Source: Chara braunii (Eukaryota; Streptophyta; Charophyceae; Charales; Characeae). From it: 29,451 nt of DNA. This document shows positions 10,441 through 20,266 of the stretch, piece after piece. Position numbers and translations under genes: made by a program. The number at the start of each line of letters is the position of its first letter. Positions within the stretch are counted from its first letter, which is position 1. Where the stretch lies: NCBI GenBank assembly GCA_003427395.1, contig BFEA01000316.1:776683-806133 (forward strand), written 5' to 3'. Below the pieces are notes generated by a model, which searched no databases, was not told the origin of the DNA, and worked only from the letters and a program-made list of their open reading frames with translations.

Positions 10441-11654
10441 TACATCCTCAGATCCAGTAGTTTTTACAAAGAAAAACCAAAAAACTATTTTTTTATTTAC
10501 ATACATTAATTTTTTCACCACTCTTGTTAATATATTTTAAATATATTTAATCTCTTTTATATATATATTTTAGAGACTTTCAATATTTTTTTTCATAGTC
10601 ATCTTATTAATAATTTTCTTATAAATTATTTTTAAGCTAAGTGATTTATTTATTTGGGTAGCGTAATAAGTTGATGTAATATTTTTTGTTTTACCCTCAC
10701 TGTTGTATCCATAAAATTTATGATGAACTTTAAAGTATCACAATATTTAATGAGAGTTTTTCTATCTTTTAATTGATTTTTTATACCCTCTCTTATCTAT
10801 ACATAACATAATTACTAATTGTTTCCCCATTTATATATTTTTCCTGTTATAAGACAACCTTATTATTCTTTTTTTTACACCTTCAATTATTTTAGTTAAC
10901 TTGAAAACATTATGTCATTTAAAATAAAATAACCATAAAACCTAGGTTACCGGTCCGGCCGCCCGGGTCACCCCGTTTTCCCGGGCGGCTCTTTCGTGTA
11001 ACGACCAGGAAAGGTAAGAAAAAAACAACAATGAAATTTAAAAATTAGAAAAAAAACTATGTTATACAAAAAAATAAATAGAACAACGTTTGCCTTAGAG
11101 ACACATCAAAATTATTTACCAAATTTAAAATAAAAATACTTACTTTTTGTTTTGCCCCCAGTCGGGCAAGATATCCTGGTCATTCTCATAGTCTAGCATA
11201 AAACATAATTATATTATTTTTAACAAAAATATTTTTTCATTGTTTTTTTATTTATTTTTATATATTTTTATAAATTTTTTACGTTTGATTTTCTGTTGTA
11301 TTCAATATCGTTTTTTTGTGGAAAATCAATATTTATTTTGAGTGATACAAACTCATGCTTTTGAGCATCAACAAATTCGATTTTCGACATGACATATGCT
11401 TGTCTTTTTTATTAATATCAAAATTGGTATCTCATTGTGTTCGCGTTGGGAGGCGAATACGAACATGTTCGCCCGAACACGAATGAGCGTCCAAAACCCT
11501 CTAGACGCAAACATAAAAAATATATAGGTTTTAAAAATAAAACGTCAAAAAAATCTGAAAAATCTATGTGTCATGTATAACAATAATCCAAATAACTTTT
11601 ACTTTTGAGTCATATTCAAATTATTATGAGTTAAACATCATTTAAAAATAAAAA
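10441..11654. other. AT-rich, no gene; one isolated GC hairpin
   Basis: This is strongly AT-rich except for 10946-11002, where outer arms GTTAC (10946-10950) and GTAAC (10998-11002) enclose a perfect 10-bp stem GCCGCCCGGG (10958-10967) with CCCGGGCGGC (10980-10989). A GC-rich patch at 11440-11505 holds the palindrome CGAACATGTTCG (11460-11471). Confidence 0.6.
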
Positions 11655-11810
11655 AAAAAAATATATATATATATATATATACAGGATTATCATGCCGAAC
11701 GTACGGAGACCCCTAAGCGGACCCCCGAACGTTCGAACGTTCGGGTCCCCGTACAAGGCTGGGACCCCGCAAAAAAAATATTTTAGAACCTAAATATATA
11801 TATATTTTTT
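11655..11810. repeat. Palindromic element: AT flanks, GC core
   Basis: (AT)n at about 11660-11680 and about 11793-11806 flank a GC-rich core. At its centre is an 18-bp perfect palindrome (11726-11743, two overlapping CGAACGTTCG units) flanked by GGACCCC on the left and GGGTCCCC on the right. Its outer part (TTTAGG then CCCC...AATATTTTTTAG in reverse complement) resembles 9415-9440, suggesting a small repeat family. Confidence 0.5.
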
Positions 11811-12074
11811 TAATTTGTTTTTGTGAGTTCTTTGTTTTGTAGGGTATCACCCTCTTAATTTTGAAGCCATTTTGTTCAACCAAAACAAAATGAAAAATCA
11901 TCAAAGATGGTGGTGTTAAAACTTACTTGCTTACTCACGAATTTGTTTTTTTTGTCTTTTCACTTTTTGTTTTTCCTTTATTTCGGGGCATAAAAAAAAT
12001 GATTATTTTTGCAAACTTTATTTGTACATTCTCTATTATGTAAGATACACATATATAAATTTTCATGACATTTA

Positions 12075-14091
12075 TCACAGCAAAAAAAAAAGGAAAAAAT
12101 CGCCAAAGATGGTGGTATAAAAAACGTCGTCTTCTTCCTCTTCATCATCGTTATCCTCCACTTCCATGACCTCTTTCCTTTTTTCCGGTTCGGGCTCCCT
12201 CCTCGGAGGCTCTTGGCTGGCAGTGGCCTTGGCTTGATTCCTCGTTCGCGCTGCTTGTGCGAGCCGGGCCTGCGGGGTGAGGGGTCTCCCCATCACCCCC
12301 GACTGTGGGTTTGACCCTACCACATTTAGTCCGGGTCGCCCAGGCACTGACTCCGGGCCGGAGTCGTACAGGAACACCTTAGGGATGCTAGACTTTCGTT
12401 CCCTCACCTCCTCACAGAGGGCCACCAACTTCTGTTGGTACCTTTCCACCTTGTCCAGCAAATCCTCCATCATCCCTAATAATCTGAATTCTCATATCCC
12501 CACCGATGATCCTTTCTTCTCCTGCCATAGTCTGAATGTGGCAGGAGGTAGCGGCCCGGCTGCCGCCCTCCGTTGAGCTTCCGCCCTTACTCCCGCGAGC
12601 CTTCTGTCGATGAACTCCCCAAATTGATCATAAATATTCCCGTCCATAGTGGAGGAAATCAACCCGCTTTTCTCGTCCTCCCGCCTTATGTTACAGAACC
12701 TTATAGTGTGGCCTTGCTGGTCACAATGCTGGCAGATGACCAACCTCCAATCAAAACGGGGCCTTCTGTATCCCTGATTTCCCTGGTCCCCCTGACCTTG
12801 GTACCCCTGGCCTTGATTCCCCTGGCCTTGGTACCCTTGGCCTTGGTTTCCTCGGCCTTGACCATTCCATTGTCCTCCTCTTCCGTCGCCATTCCTGCCT
12901 CGCCCCCTTCCTCCACCCCTCCCTCCGTTGCCTTGATTGCCCTGCCCCTGGTTCCCACCTCCAGCCACGCTTCCCTGTGAACTGGGGGCAGGTGACGGCG
13001 GCGGGGCCACAGGCTGGGCCTGGGCTGCGGGGTGAATGGGTAGCGGCATACTTGTTTGCGGTCCGGCTACTGGCGGCGGGCTTCCCCATGGCACAATTGC
13101 ATTGATCACCGACCAGGGCCACTGTCCGTAGGAGGGCACCCCCCCTTGCGAGGGGCCCGCACTAGATGATGGAGCCGCTACATTTGGAGGAGCCGCCGCT
13201 AGGGCCTGGGGCGCCTGCCTTTTTCCTGACCCCTGCTCGCCCTGCGCCAAGTTACGCACTTTGCGCTGGGACTTCGTCAGGTGCGGAGGCATCGGCTCTT
13301 CCTCTTCCCAGAGCTCTTCCTGAACGGCCTCTCTCACCACTGGCTCTTTCCCTTTCACCTGAACTGTCGTCACTACCCTTCTCTGCACCACTGACTCTGT
13401 CGCATAACCCAATTGCGCCAGCACGTCTGCAACAATCCTTTTTACCCCCGGGGTCCCAGAAGCGGTCGCATCCCTTTCCTTTCTCTTCTGCCTTTGCAGG
13501 CGTACATGACGTTGCTCCACCTGGTCCAAGCATCCAACTTTCACCCCTCTGTCAATGGTGGCCCAGGTGAGTTTGGTGCTAACCCCTCCATGCCTTGTCA
13601 GCTCGACGGCCTCCGATGCCGTGAGTAGCCCCAGGAAGATTGCGCACTGCGCCTCCTACGAAATCCCATGAACTTTTTGCGCCCTCTTCTTGAATTCTTG
13701 AACAAAAGCCCCTATCGTCGTAAAATCCTCTTTGTTGATTGCCTCGAGGTCCGTAGTGGTCAACAGTCCATCTCCCAGGCGGTACGTCCTCTGCATTCCC
13801 TCCTTGAACCTTTCCCAGCTACCTTGGGCTGCATCTATAACTTTCTTCACTTCTTGGTGGTAGCTGTGGATGACATACTGAAGAATGCGTTGAAACTTTA
13901 CAACGTCCGACCGCCCGACCAAAGCTTGTTCCACCCTCTCTAGCCATTCTGAGACTCTCTCCACTAAAATGGAAGGTATCGACCTTAGGGATATTGCTCG
14001 GGTTCCTCTCATGCCGGTCAATGGCCGCGATGAGGTCATCGAGCGTCAGACCCTTCTTGGGAGCACCTGATGCACCGCCGCCCTGTGACAT
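12075..14091 (-). pseudogene. gag: Ty3/gypsy-type Gag, broken and truncated
   Basis: Gag is the structural protein that forms the cytoplasmic particle packaging LTR-retrotransposon RNA. The start is the ATG at 14091-14089 (MSQGGGASGAPKKGLTLDDL), 300 bases downstream of a primer-binding site on the same strand. The N-terminal frame reaches VDTFHFSGE, then a one-base shift near 13,955-13,963 is needed to reach VSEWLERVEQALVGR, the retrotransposon-gag capsid-like region running to AFVQEFKKRAQKVHG. In-frame TAG (13656) and TGA (12492) follow. After these come a Pro/Ala/Gly-rich middle, GQG repeats and a CCHC zinc knuckle. The tail is Glu/Asp-rich and stops being Gag-like near 12,118, where AT-rich DNA takes over. 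No protease, RT or integrase follows, so only the 5' part of the element survives. The family call is firm; the exact lineage is not. Confidence 0.85.
12693..12734 (-). other. CCHC zinc knuckle of Gag
   Basis: The residues CQHCDQQGHTIRFC fit Cx2Cx4Hx4C exactly, the nucleocapsid knuckle that binds element RNA. Glycine/glutamine repeats encoded by 12780-12860 precede it, an RGG/GQG-like RNA-binding context. Confidence 0.9.
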
Positions 14092-14390
14092 CTTGACAGA
14101 TTCTTCCCTTCAAGCTCCCTGATAAGAGAAAACAAGCACATCCCTTTTATTCAGCATTGCACCTTAGCCGGTCTATTACATCCACTTTACCTAACCCTTA
14201 CTACATACTTCTCCCAATGCTAACACAATGTCCCTCATAACCTCCCCTAACTTTGGTAGGTAAACTTCCTCACCTACACTTAGTCACTCATTAACTTTCT
14301 TCACCTTCTCATCATTTCTTTATGCCTTTTCTTATTCACTTCTCATACCCGGATGTCATTCCACCAGGGACAACGGTAGGCTTTCCGTTA

Positions 14391-14408
14391 TCCCCAGCAA
14401 CGGCGCCA
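14391..14408 (-). promoter_or_regulatory. Primer-binding site for tRNA-Asp
   Basis: On the minus strand this reads TGGCGCCGTTGCTGGGGA, complementary to the 3' end of plant-type tRNA-Asp (…TCCCCGGCAACGGCGCCA) with one mismatch. It lies two bases inside the LTR end and 300 bases before the gag start codon on the same strand, the standard position for priming minus-strand cDNA. It fixes the orientation of the element. Confidence 0.85.
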
Positions 14409-14410
14409 CC

Positions 14411-15240
14411 TGTCGAGCGCATCGGTCTGGCACTGCACCAGGGCAACGCGGGACCCTCCCGGCCGCGTCACGCAGGAGTTGGTTTAAAACCCTTCGTCGC
14501 GAATATACATAGAGTTTCCATAGGCCGCTCCGGCCGAGTGTGCCAGCCATACCTCTCGCGAGCCCCTACGACAGGATAGGGCCTACGCGAGACACAACTT
14601 ACCTCCACCTTACGGGAGCTGTCACCTCCCTTTGGTGGGCGTATCCCCGCCGAGCTACCAGTCCACAGTACGAAAGCTAATCAGTTGCAATCGCAGAGGT
14701 GGACCAGCCGAGGGCGTTTCTCGTTCGCTGTAGCATAGGGGGTACGAGCGGTAATACGCCTCTATCGAACCCGCACGAGAACCGACATCATGGGGAGCTG
14801 AAGTCCCAAGCGCGGCTCGTCGTTCGTCGACTAGGACGCATCCCACACACCACGCGCACACCACTTTACGAACACAAAAATAAAACCCACGCACACACAC
14901 ATACGAAACAACACAATATAAACAACGCGACAACGCTCCTAGCCCCTCGGTAGCCGCCCCATAACTTCCTGATACGAAAATCGGATAGGCGTCGCGCGCG
15001 AGACTTAATATAAATCCGTGCGGACGCAGGGCTATCGCATAGCGACTTGCAATGCAAACGTGCGCGAGCAGTCGCAATGAAGGCGTACTATGTGGTACCC
15101 CTTCTCACGCGATCCCTGTTAACCGCGAGGGTCCCGTTCGACACTCAAGTGTCGGCTGACATGCGCCTTGAGGGTTAATCTCTCGACACTCGACAACCGC
15201 CATGCGCGGTTGAAGACCACACCCTCTTCTGCACCTTGAG
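14411..15240 (-). mobile_element. 5' LTR of the Gag element (outer end uncertain)
   Basis: The inner boundary is set by the PBS: on the minus strand the LTR ends ...CTCGACA followed by two bases and TGGCGCC. A matching outer TGTCGAG would correspond to CTCGACA on the plus strand, which occurs at 15182-15188 and 15189-15195. However, similarity with the second copy at 15.48-15.75 kb continues past these points, so the outer end is not settled. The 14.1-14.4 kb stretch between gag and PBS is a non-coding leader. A TATA-like sequence lies near 15,006-15,016. The 140-aa open frame at 14655-15077 is not coding. Confidence 0.6.
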
Positions 15241-15479
15241 CAGAGGGGTTGAGTAGACAGCTGTAAGCTATCGTGGCGGTCGAACATCAAGGGGNTTGAC
15301 TTTGACGGCTGTCACGGACTATAACGTCCAACTATAAGAACTCCAAAGAGCAAAAGATAAGGAATAGGCCGAAGGTTCCCCACCTAGTGAACAAAATCAT
15401 AGCCCTGGGGCGTTGGCGGCCTATAACAATCTCAAACATTCACCCATATGTGTCGTCCCTTTTGTAATCCCATAACTCT

Positions 15480-15755
15480 TTACACACTAGGGCGACAAAG
15501 CGTGGCGCGCGGGATTTTAATATAAAGTCGCGCACTTGAGGGCCTATCTCATACCAACCCGCAATGCAGGCGTACGCACGCAGTCGCAACGATGGCGCAC
15601 TATGTAGTGCCCATAATCAAGCGGTCCCTCGTGGATCTGAGCACTGCTTATGACACTCAAGTGTCAGACTCGAAGTGTCGTGAGGGTCTGATCCTTCACG
15701 ATATTGCACGGCTGAAGGAATAGCCGTGCGGCCGCCACGAGACCTCCGGCCTTTG
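15480..15755 (-). repeat. Diverged second copy of the LTR-like domain
   Basis: It aligns with 14,970-15,240 at a constant offset of 512 bp. Shared blocks include TTAATATAAA, GCAGTCGCAA at 15068 and 15580, and GACACTCAAGTGTC at 15140 and 15652. Between the blocks the copies differ heavily, yet hairpin stems are kept (see findings). It may be a second LTR, a nested element or an internal duplication. Confidence 0.65.
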
Positions 15756-15784
15756 GTCTGAGTGTCTCGGTAGGCAAGGCAAAT

Positions 15785-15943
15785 AGGCTCTGCGCGAGGG
15801 AAAACCCCTTCCCTGCAGAGCCTAGGGCATGGGATGTCCTGGACAAGGACCTCGAATCCCGGCCCATGACGAACGTCCGACTAAGAAAAATCCTTAAGAA
15901 GTAAAACCAATAAAGGGAGGGGTCTTCCCTAGGTCTCTTAGTC
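15785..15943 (+). other. Cluster of perfect-stem hairpins
   Basis: The stems are AGGCTCTGC (15785-15793) with GCAGAGCCT (15815-15823); CATGGG (15828-15833) with CCCATG (15863-15868), enclosing GTCCT (15836-15840) with AGGAC (15846-15850); and GACTAAGA (15879-15886) with TCTTAGTC (15936-15943), enclosing AGGG/CCCT. They follow the LTR-like copy without a gap. Confidence 0.65.
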
Positions 15944-16600
15944 TTAACCCCTGAGCAGGCTTTTAATACGAGGCCTTTTAGCCAATGCAAATATTCACCC
16001 GAAGTATACCCATATACATACATATATAACAGGCGGAAGTATGTGATGATCACTTCTCACAGTCTCATTGGGGTCCCTCACAGCAATACGTCTTTATGTG
16101 ACGCAGGCAACCACATCCAGAATCTGATTCATAGCACATACCTGCGAATCGCATCAATGAGTCAATCAACAGCCCACGCACTACACGGAGTCAACCCCAA
16201 CCATCTTCAACACTCATACCCCTCGCTTTAGCCATGCAAGTCCCAACCTCCTGTCCAACCAACCTTAATTAAAAACTCGGTACCTCTGTTAAATGACCAT
16301 TCAATAAAAGTCCGGGTGAAACCATAACGAAACAATGAAAATCATCAGGGCTAAAGCCTTTTCGGTTGGGTGTGGAGGGTGAGTTCGAATTGAATCGTAA
16401 ACCGACGAATTGACAACCAACCTGTTATCAGTGATAACAGATAATGATCCTCAAGGGATCAAGCTGAATCTAGTCTTGACCTTGAATCAAACAAACCAAA
16501 GGACCTATAACATAAGATAGGTCAAATGCCCGGGCTAAATCATCAGCATATGGGGGATAAACCTCCATAGCACACCTCCTTATAATACTCTTTAGCGTCA
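15944..16600 (+). other. Non-coding stretch with further hairpins
   Basis: No gene is seen. Successive stems are CTGTTATCA (16422-16430) with TGATAACAG (16432-16440); TGATCC (16445-16450) with GGATCA (16456-16461); and GACCTAT (16502-16508) with ATAGGTC (16517-16523). A fourth near 16549-16569 (TATGGGGG / CCTCCATA) has one mismatch. Confidence 0.55.
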
Positions 16601-17200
16601 CCTGTCGAAAATAATCCAACTTCTCTGAAAACAGGAAAATTTTGGCAGTGCTTCCCGTAGGAAAAGTGCCCTCTCTGAATTTATATAAGCCTAAATATCA
16701 AATCAAAAATAACCCTTGACTCTCCAAAGTCCAAATTTTGTCTAATTCCCTGAATTAGCAAAATTTTGGGCAGCACTCCCTTTAGAAAAAGAGGTTTCCT
16801 AGAATTTTACTAAGCCATATATGAAATCTAGACAAGTTGAACGTTTGAGAAGTCAGAAATTTGACTAACTTCCCGAATTAGTAAAAATTTGGGCAGCACT
16901 CCCTTTAGAAAATGAGGCTTTCCAGATTTTTACTAAGCCATATATAATGAAAAGACAAGTCAAGCTTTGACAAACCAAACTTTTGACTAACTCCCTGAAT
17001 TAGCAAAAATTTGGGCAGCATTCCCTTTAGAAAAGGAGGCTTCCCATATTTTTACTAAGTCAGAAAGACAAGTCAAGTTTGGACAGGTCAAAATTTGACT
17101 AACTCTTTCGATTTGTAGAAATTTCGGCAGTGCTTCCCGTAGAGAAAGTAGCTTGCCAAGATTTATACAAGACCAAGTATAACAAAAGATCCCAAAAAAT
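16601..17200 (+). repeat. Tandem repeat, five diverged ~120 bp units
   Basis: The marker GGCAG recurs at 16644, 16769, 16892, 17014 and 17126 (spacings 125, 123, 122, 112). The unit consensus is roughly TTTGACTAACTCCCTGAATT, then AGCAAAATTTTGGGCAGCAC, TCCCTTTAGAAAA, GAGGCTT and TTTTACTAAGCCATATAT. The outer units use a variant core, GGCAGTGCTTCCCGTAG. It is non-coding and probably an internal or LTR-linked repeat of a retroelement (inference). Confidence 0.85.
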
Positions 17201-17460
17201 GCGAGAATTGACCTAAGTAAAAAAAACTTAGCTCAGAAAATGCAGGAATTGAAATTAACTCCTATAGCTCTAGCACGTGGCGAACGACTAAAGCAACTAC
17301 CTATCAAACTGAAACTCAGACTAAGTAGTAGCCTCACTCAGTCACATGCAGGTCAAACCACAAAGGTAAGTACTCTCACCATCCCAAAGTCAACCTGAAC
17401 AAACAATAGTTCATGATCCCTCAATGATTTAACCCATTATACCCAACTTACATAAGGCAT

Positions 17461-18400
17461 AGGTAAGGTCGCCTGAACTTACAGAACAGCTCAACTTAGC
17501 CAGGCCTAGAGTCAGAATACCTAAACTTATAAAGCGTTCTGACTTGGCCAAATACACAAACAGAGGGCACAACTACTTTTCTCTTCTTTGGGCACATGAC
17601 TAGACCACCCCAGTCGCCCTGAACTGTTTAGCATATCAAAGCTATATATACTTATTTTTACCTTTGTCTTCTAAGGCTGCATATGACTGAACTAACTTAA
17701 GTTCAGCCTGCCCCAGTTTACTATCAATTCTATTCGTAGTTGTACTCTCTTCAAGTTGTGATACACTATAGTCAGACCACCTAAACTTATAGAACAGTCT
17801 GATTAGCTCGTTCTTAGATAGAGTAGTAATAAAGTATAGCCAAGTTATAACCATTGGGTTCCAGCATGTGTGAGGCTTTGAGCCAGATCCCCTGAACTTA
17901 CAGAAGGGTCTTAACTCTCTGCCAGATTCGTTTCTATCTGAGCCATTATGTGTGTGGCATCGAGTCAAACCCCCTAAACTTACAGTAGGGTCTGCCTCTT
18001 TGCCAAGATTAATTCTTCAGAATATAGAGCAGGAAGAGACTGAGTCACCTGAACTTACAGAACAGCTCGGTCTCCTCGTTCAGAAACCAAAGAAACAAAT
18101 AAAATCCCAATGAAAACAAAGCAACCCAAGACACCAAAACTTATTGAGCGCCCTGAGTCCTTGAAAATCAAACACAGTCAAACCCCTCACAGGTCAGAGC
18201 AATCAGGCCAACTGAACTTACAGAACAGCCTGAACCTCCATGCAAACCATATCACTGGGTCTCCCCAAACTTATGGGGACATCCCAGCCTTCAGAGTAAC
18301 CAGACCCCCTAAACTTATAGAAGGGTCTGACTTCTCCATGCACAACCAAAAATAAAACAAAGCGCTGGGGTTCCCCAAACTTATGGGGACTCCCCAGCCT
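17461..18400 (+). repeat. Array of 12 hairpins with invariant AACTTA loop
   Basis: AACTTA hexaloops lie at 17476, 17524, 17694, 17784, 17895, 17977, 18052, 18138, 18215, 18268, 18312 and 18378. Each is closed by a complementary or near-complementary inner stem: CTG/CAG in four, CTA/TAG in two, CTA with one mismatched partner in two, CAA/TTG in one, TCCCCA/TGGGGA in two and CTGAACT/AGTTCAG in one. Most have an independent outer stem of 5-9 bp, for example CAGACCC/GGGTCTG, TCAGGC/GCCTGA, AGTCAGAA/TTCTGACT and CTGGGG/CCCCAG. Sequence between hairpins is unrelated and non-coding. Function is unknown; candidates are a protein-binding or packaging structure in a retroelement RNA, or a DNA cruciform site. 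Confidence 0.85.
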
Positions 18401-18655
18401 TGAAGACCCGGTTAACCATCATACAAAACAAAACCCCATCCTGCCTTTCCCCAGATGCAGTTCCTTCTAACAATTTGCTTTCATGAAGTCAACAAAGTTA
18501 AAACTGAAACTTGAACAGACATTTCTTTACTTAGTTTTGTTCAGTGTCCTGAAAGTCAAAACCAAAAATAAAATAAGGCTGCACACCATATATTCAGTCA
18601 GAGATGCATCAGGTAATACAAATAGGAGCTATAAGGTGGGTGTATAGAGGGAAGT
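18401..18655. other. No feature seen
   Basis: A-rich non-coding sequence bridges the hairpin array and the GC-richer block that follows. Confidence 0.5.
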
Positions 18656-18689
18656 GCAAAGGTTACCTGTTAATTCCCTGCCTCCAGAG

Positions 18690-19930
18690 CCTCGCCTAGG
18701 CTCCGACAGAGCTCCCGTAATCGGTGGGCGGACTCCCCACAGAGTCTTGATGCGGTCCTACGGGTTGCAATCCTGCCTGCCGCCTTCCCCTCGGAACAAG
18801 ACTAGATTTAGAGTAAGAAGGGTAGAAGAAGGAAGTTTGAGACTCTCAGATACCAGAGGGGTGCTCTCAAGCTCACTGGAGAGGGCCTTGTTATCTGGAT
18901 GCGCCGGAGGGCCCCGCAATGATGGCAAAACAGTCACAGCTTGGTCAACTCCCGAAGTCAAGCTGCCGAGATTATCCTCCTGACGACCTCCCAAATCGCA
19001 GCACTAACCCCCTACTCGTCCAGCCTGACCGCCTCCCCAAGTCCCAACGCCCTTTCCGCAACCCAGTCGCGGTCGCTCAACACCCTGTACCGTGGCCAAA
19101 CTCATGGAATCTTAACAAGTCATCTCACGTACAACACTCACGCGCGGCCACGGGGCGTCATAGCAGCGTATGGTACGAACCTTTGGTATGTCATCACACT
19201 GTGCACAGCGAACACAACCCTTATCAACCGCTGTAGCGCGCAGTGGGCAATCTAGCATGAAAGGCAGCGAGCAGCGATGGCTCTGCAGCAACTCAATGCA
19301 CCAGCGGCTCTCCCTCGTCAGCAAGTACCCCTGTGGCTCATACACATACTTAGGCCGATCAGCACTCCAACGGCCGCACAGACCAGTACGTAGAACCCGA
19401 CCAATGCGTGCATTCCATAAGCAGACTTTTGAAAATCAGTTGTGTGCGTCAGTCCGCATTGGGCAGGTCATTACAAACGCCTTGCTTTTCAATCCCCTTG
19501 GTGACACTGCAGCCTCATTGCTCTAGGCCGCCGTCTTGTAAACAGTGCTCCCCTTGTGTGTACTGTTTTCAAAACGTACGGGTACTTCAGCGACATGTGC
19601 AGCGAAGCGTAGCGGAAATAGAGCAAGCACAGCGGCGCAGTAAGCCTGCCGCAATCCACTGAGTCATACTAGTCACGGCCTAGCAATCCGCAACAGTACT
19701 TCTTTGGCCAAAGTTGCCGGTACACAGTCTACACCCTCGGCAGCCGTACGTAGCCACCAGCCTCCGCAGTCTCGGCATAACACAATCATGGGCAAAATCA
19801 AGCAAGATGTGGCAAGGGCTTCGTGAAACTCCGCAGAATGACCAGCTGCATGGAGCCAGGAGTAGGATCAAAAAGACAGGTCACGATAGCAGTTCCTCCC
19901 TTCTCCTGCTGTGCTCGTTCCGCCTGCTGC
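18690..19930 (-). pseudogene. Possible decayed coding frame, unknown
   Basis: One minus-strand frame runs through this interval with about eight stops in ~410 codons, fewer than half of what random sequence would give, and has protein-like stretches with paired cysteines (VLCRDCGGWW; GCVRCAQCDDIPKVRTIRC; YLLTRESRWCIELLQSHRC). A frame change near 19,850 would extend it into TEQQAERAQQEKGG. I recognise no family. The DNA is GC-rich and other frames are also partly open (for example 19170-19526 on the plus strand), so this is tentative. Confidence 0.22.
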
Positions 19931-20266
19931 TCAGTCCCTGATTCACGAACGCACTTAGCTGCTTTTCATGCCAGGTTCGTTCAACCACAGGCAGTGATCA
20001 TCCGGGAGTGAAAACCACACGGATGAGGACCCCAATTCAACGAGCACCACCTTGGCACCAAAACATTACGGCTATAACCGGAGAGGTCAACCACTTGTTC
20101 TTCCTAATGCACTTGGTCGACGCCTCTGACCAGGTTCATGCAACTGGTATGGCAACACGAGCGGGTAGGTAAGACTCCCTTGCTGCCTCATTTCCTCTCA
20201 CTCCCCTCTTCAGTTTCGTACGCAATCCCGCTTGGTCTCACCAGTCTATGGACAAGCCCCCAACCC
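19931..20266. other. No feature seen
   Basis: Mixed-composition non-coding sequence. The segment near 20,048-20,080 (ACCTTGGCACCA then ACATTACGGCTATAACCGG) has the look of a retroelement boundary but no partner repeat was found. Confidence 0.35.

Noticed and set aside
1-12070. Organelle origin of the AT-rich part
   Set aside because: No organelle gene, rRNA or tRNA is visible and the region is full of nuclear-type MITEs and foldback elements.
12573-13628. Plus-strand Pro/Leu/Ser-rich open frames over gag
   Set aside because: Shadows of the Gag coding strand, which has the zinc knuckle and capsid-like region.
14655-15077. 140-aa minus-strand frame with Cys/Val-rich hydrophobic segment
   Set aside because: It lies wholly inside the LTR and shows no domain; best explained by composition.
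17461-18400. CRISPR array interpretation of the regularly recurring AACTTA motif
   Set aside because: Repeats are only a hexaloop with changing stems, spacing is irregular, and the context is a eukaryotic retroelement region.
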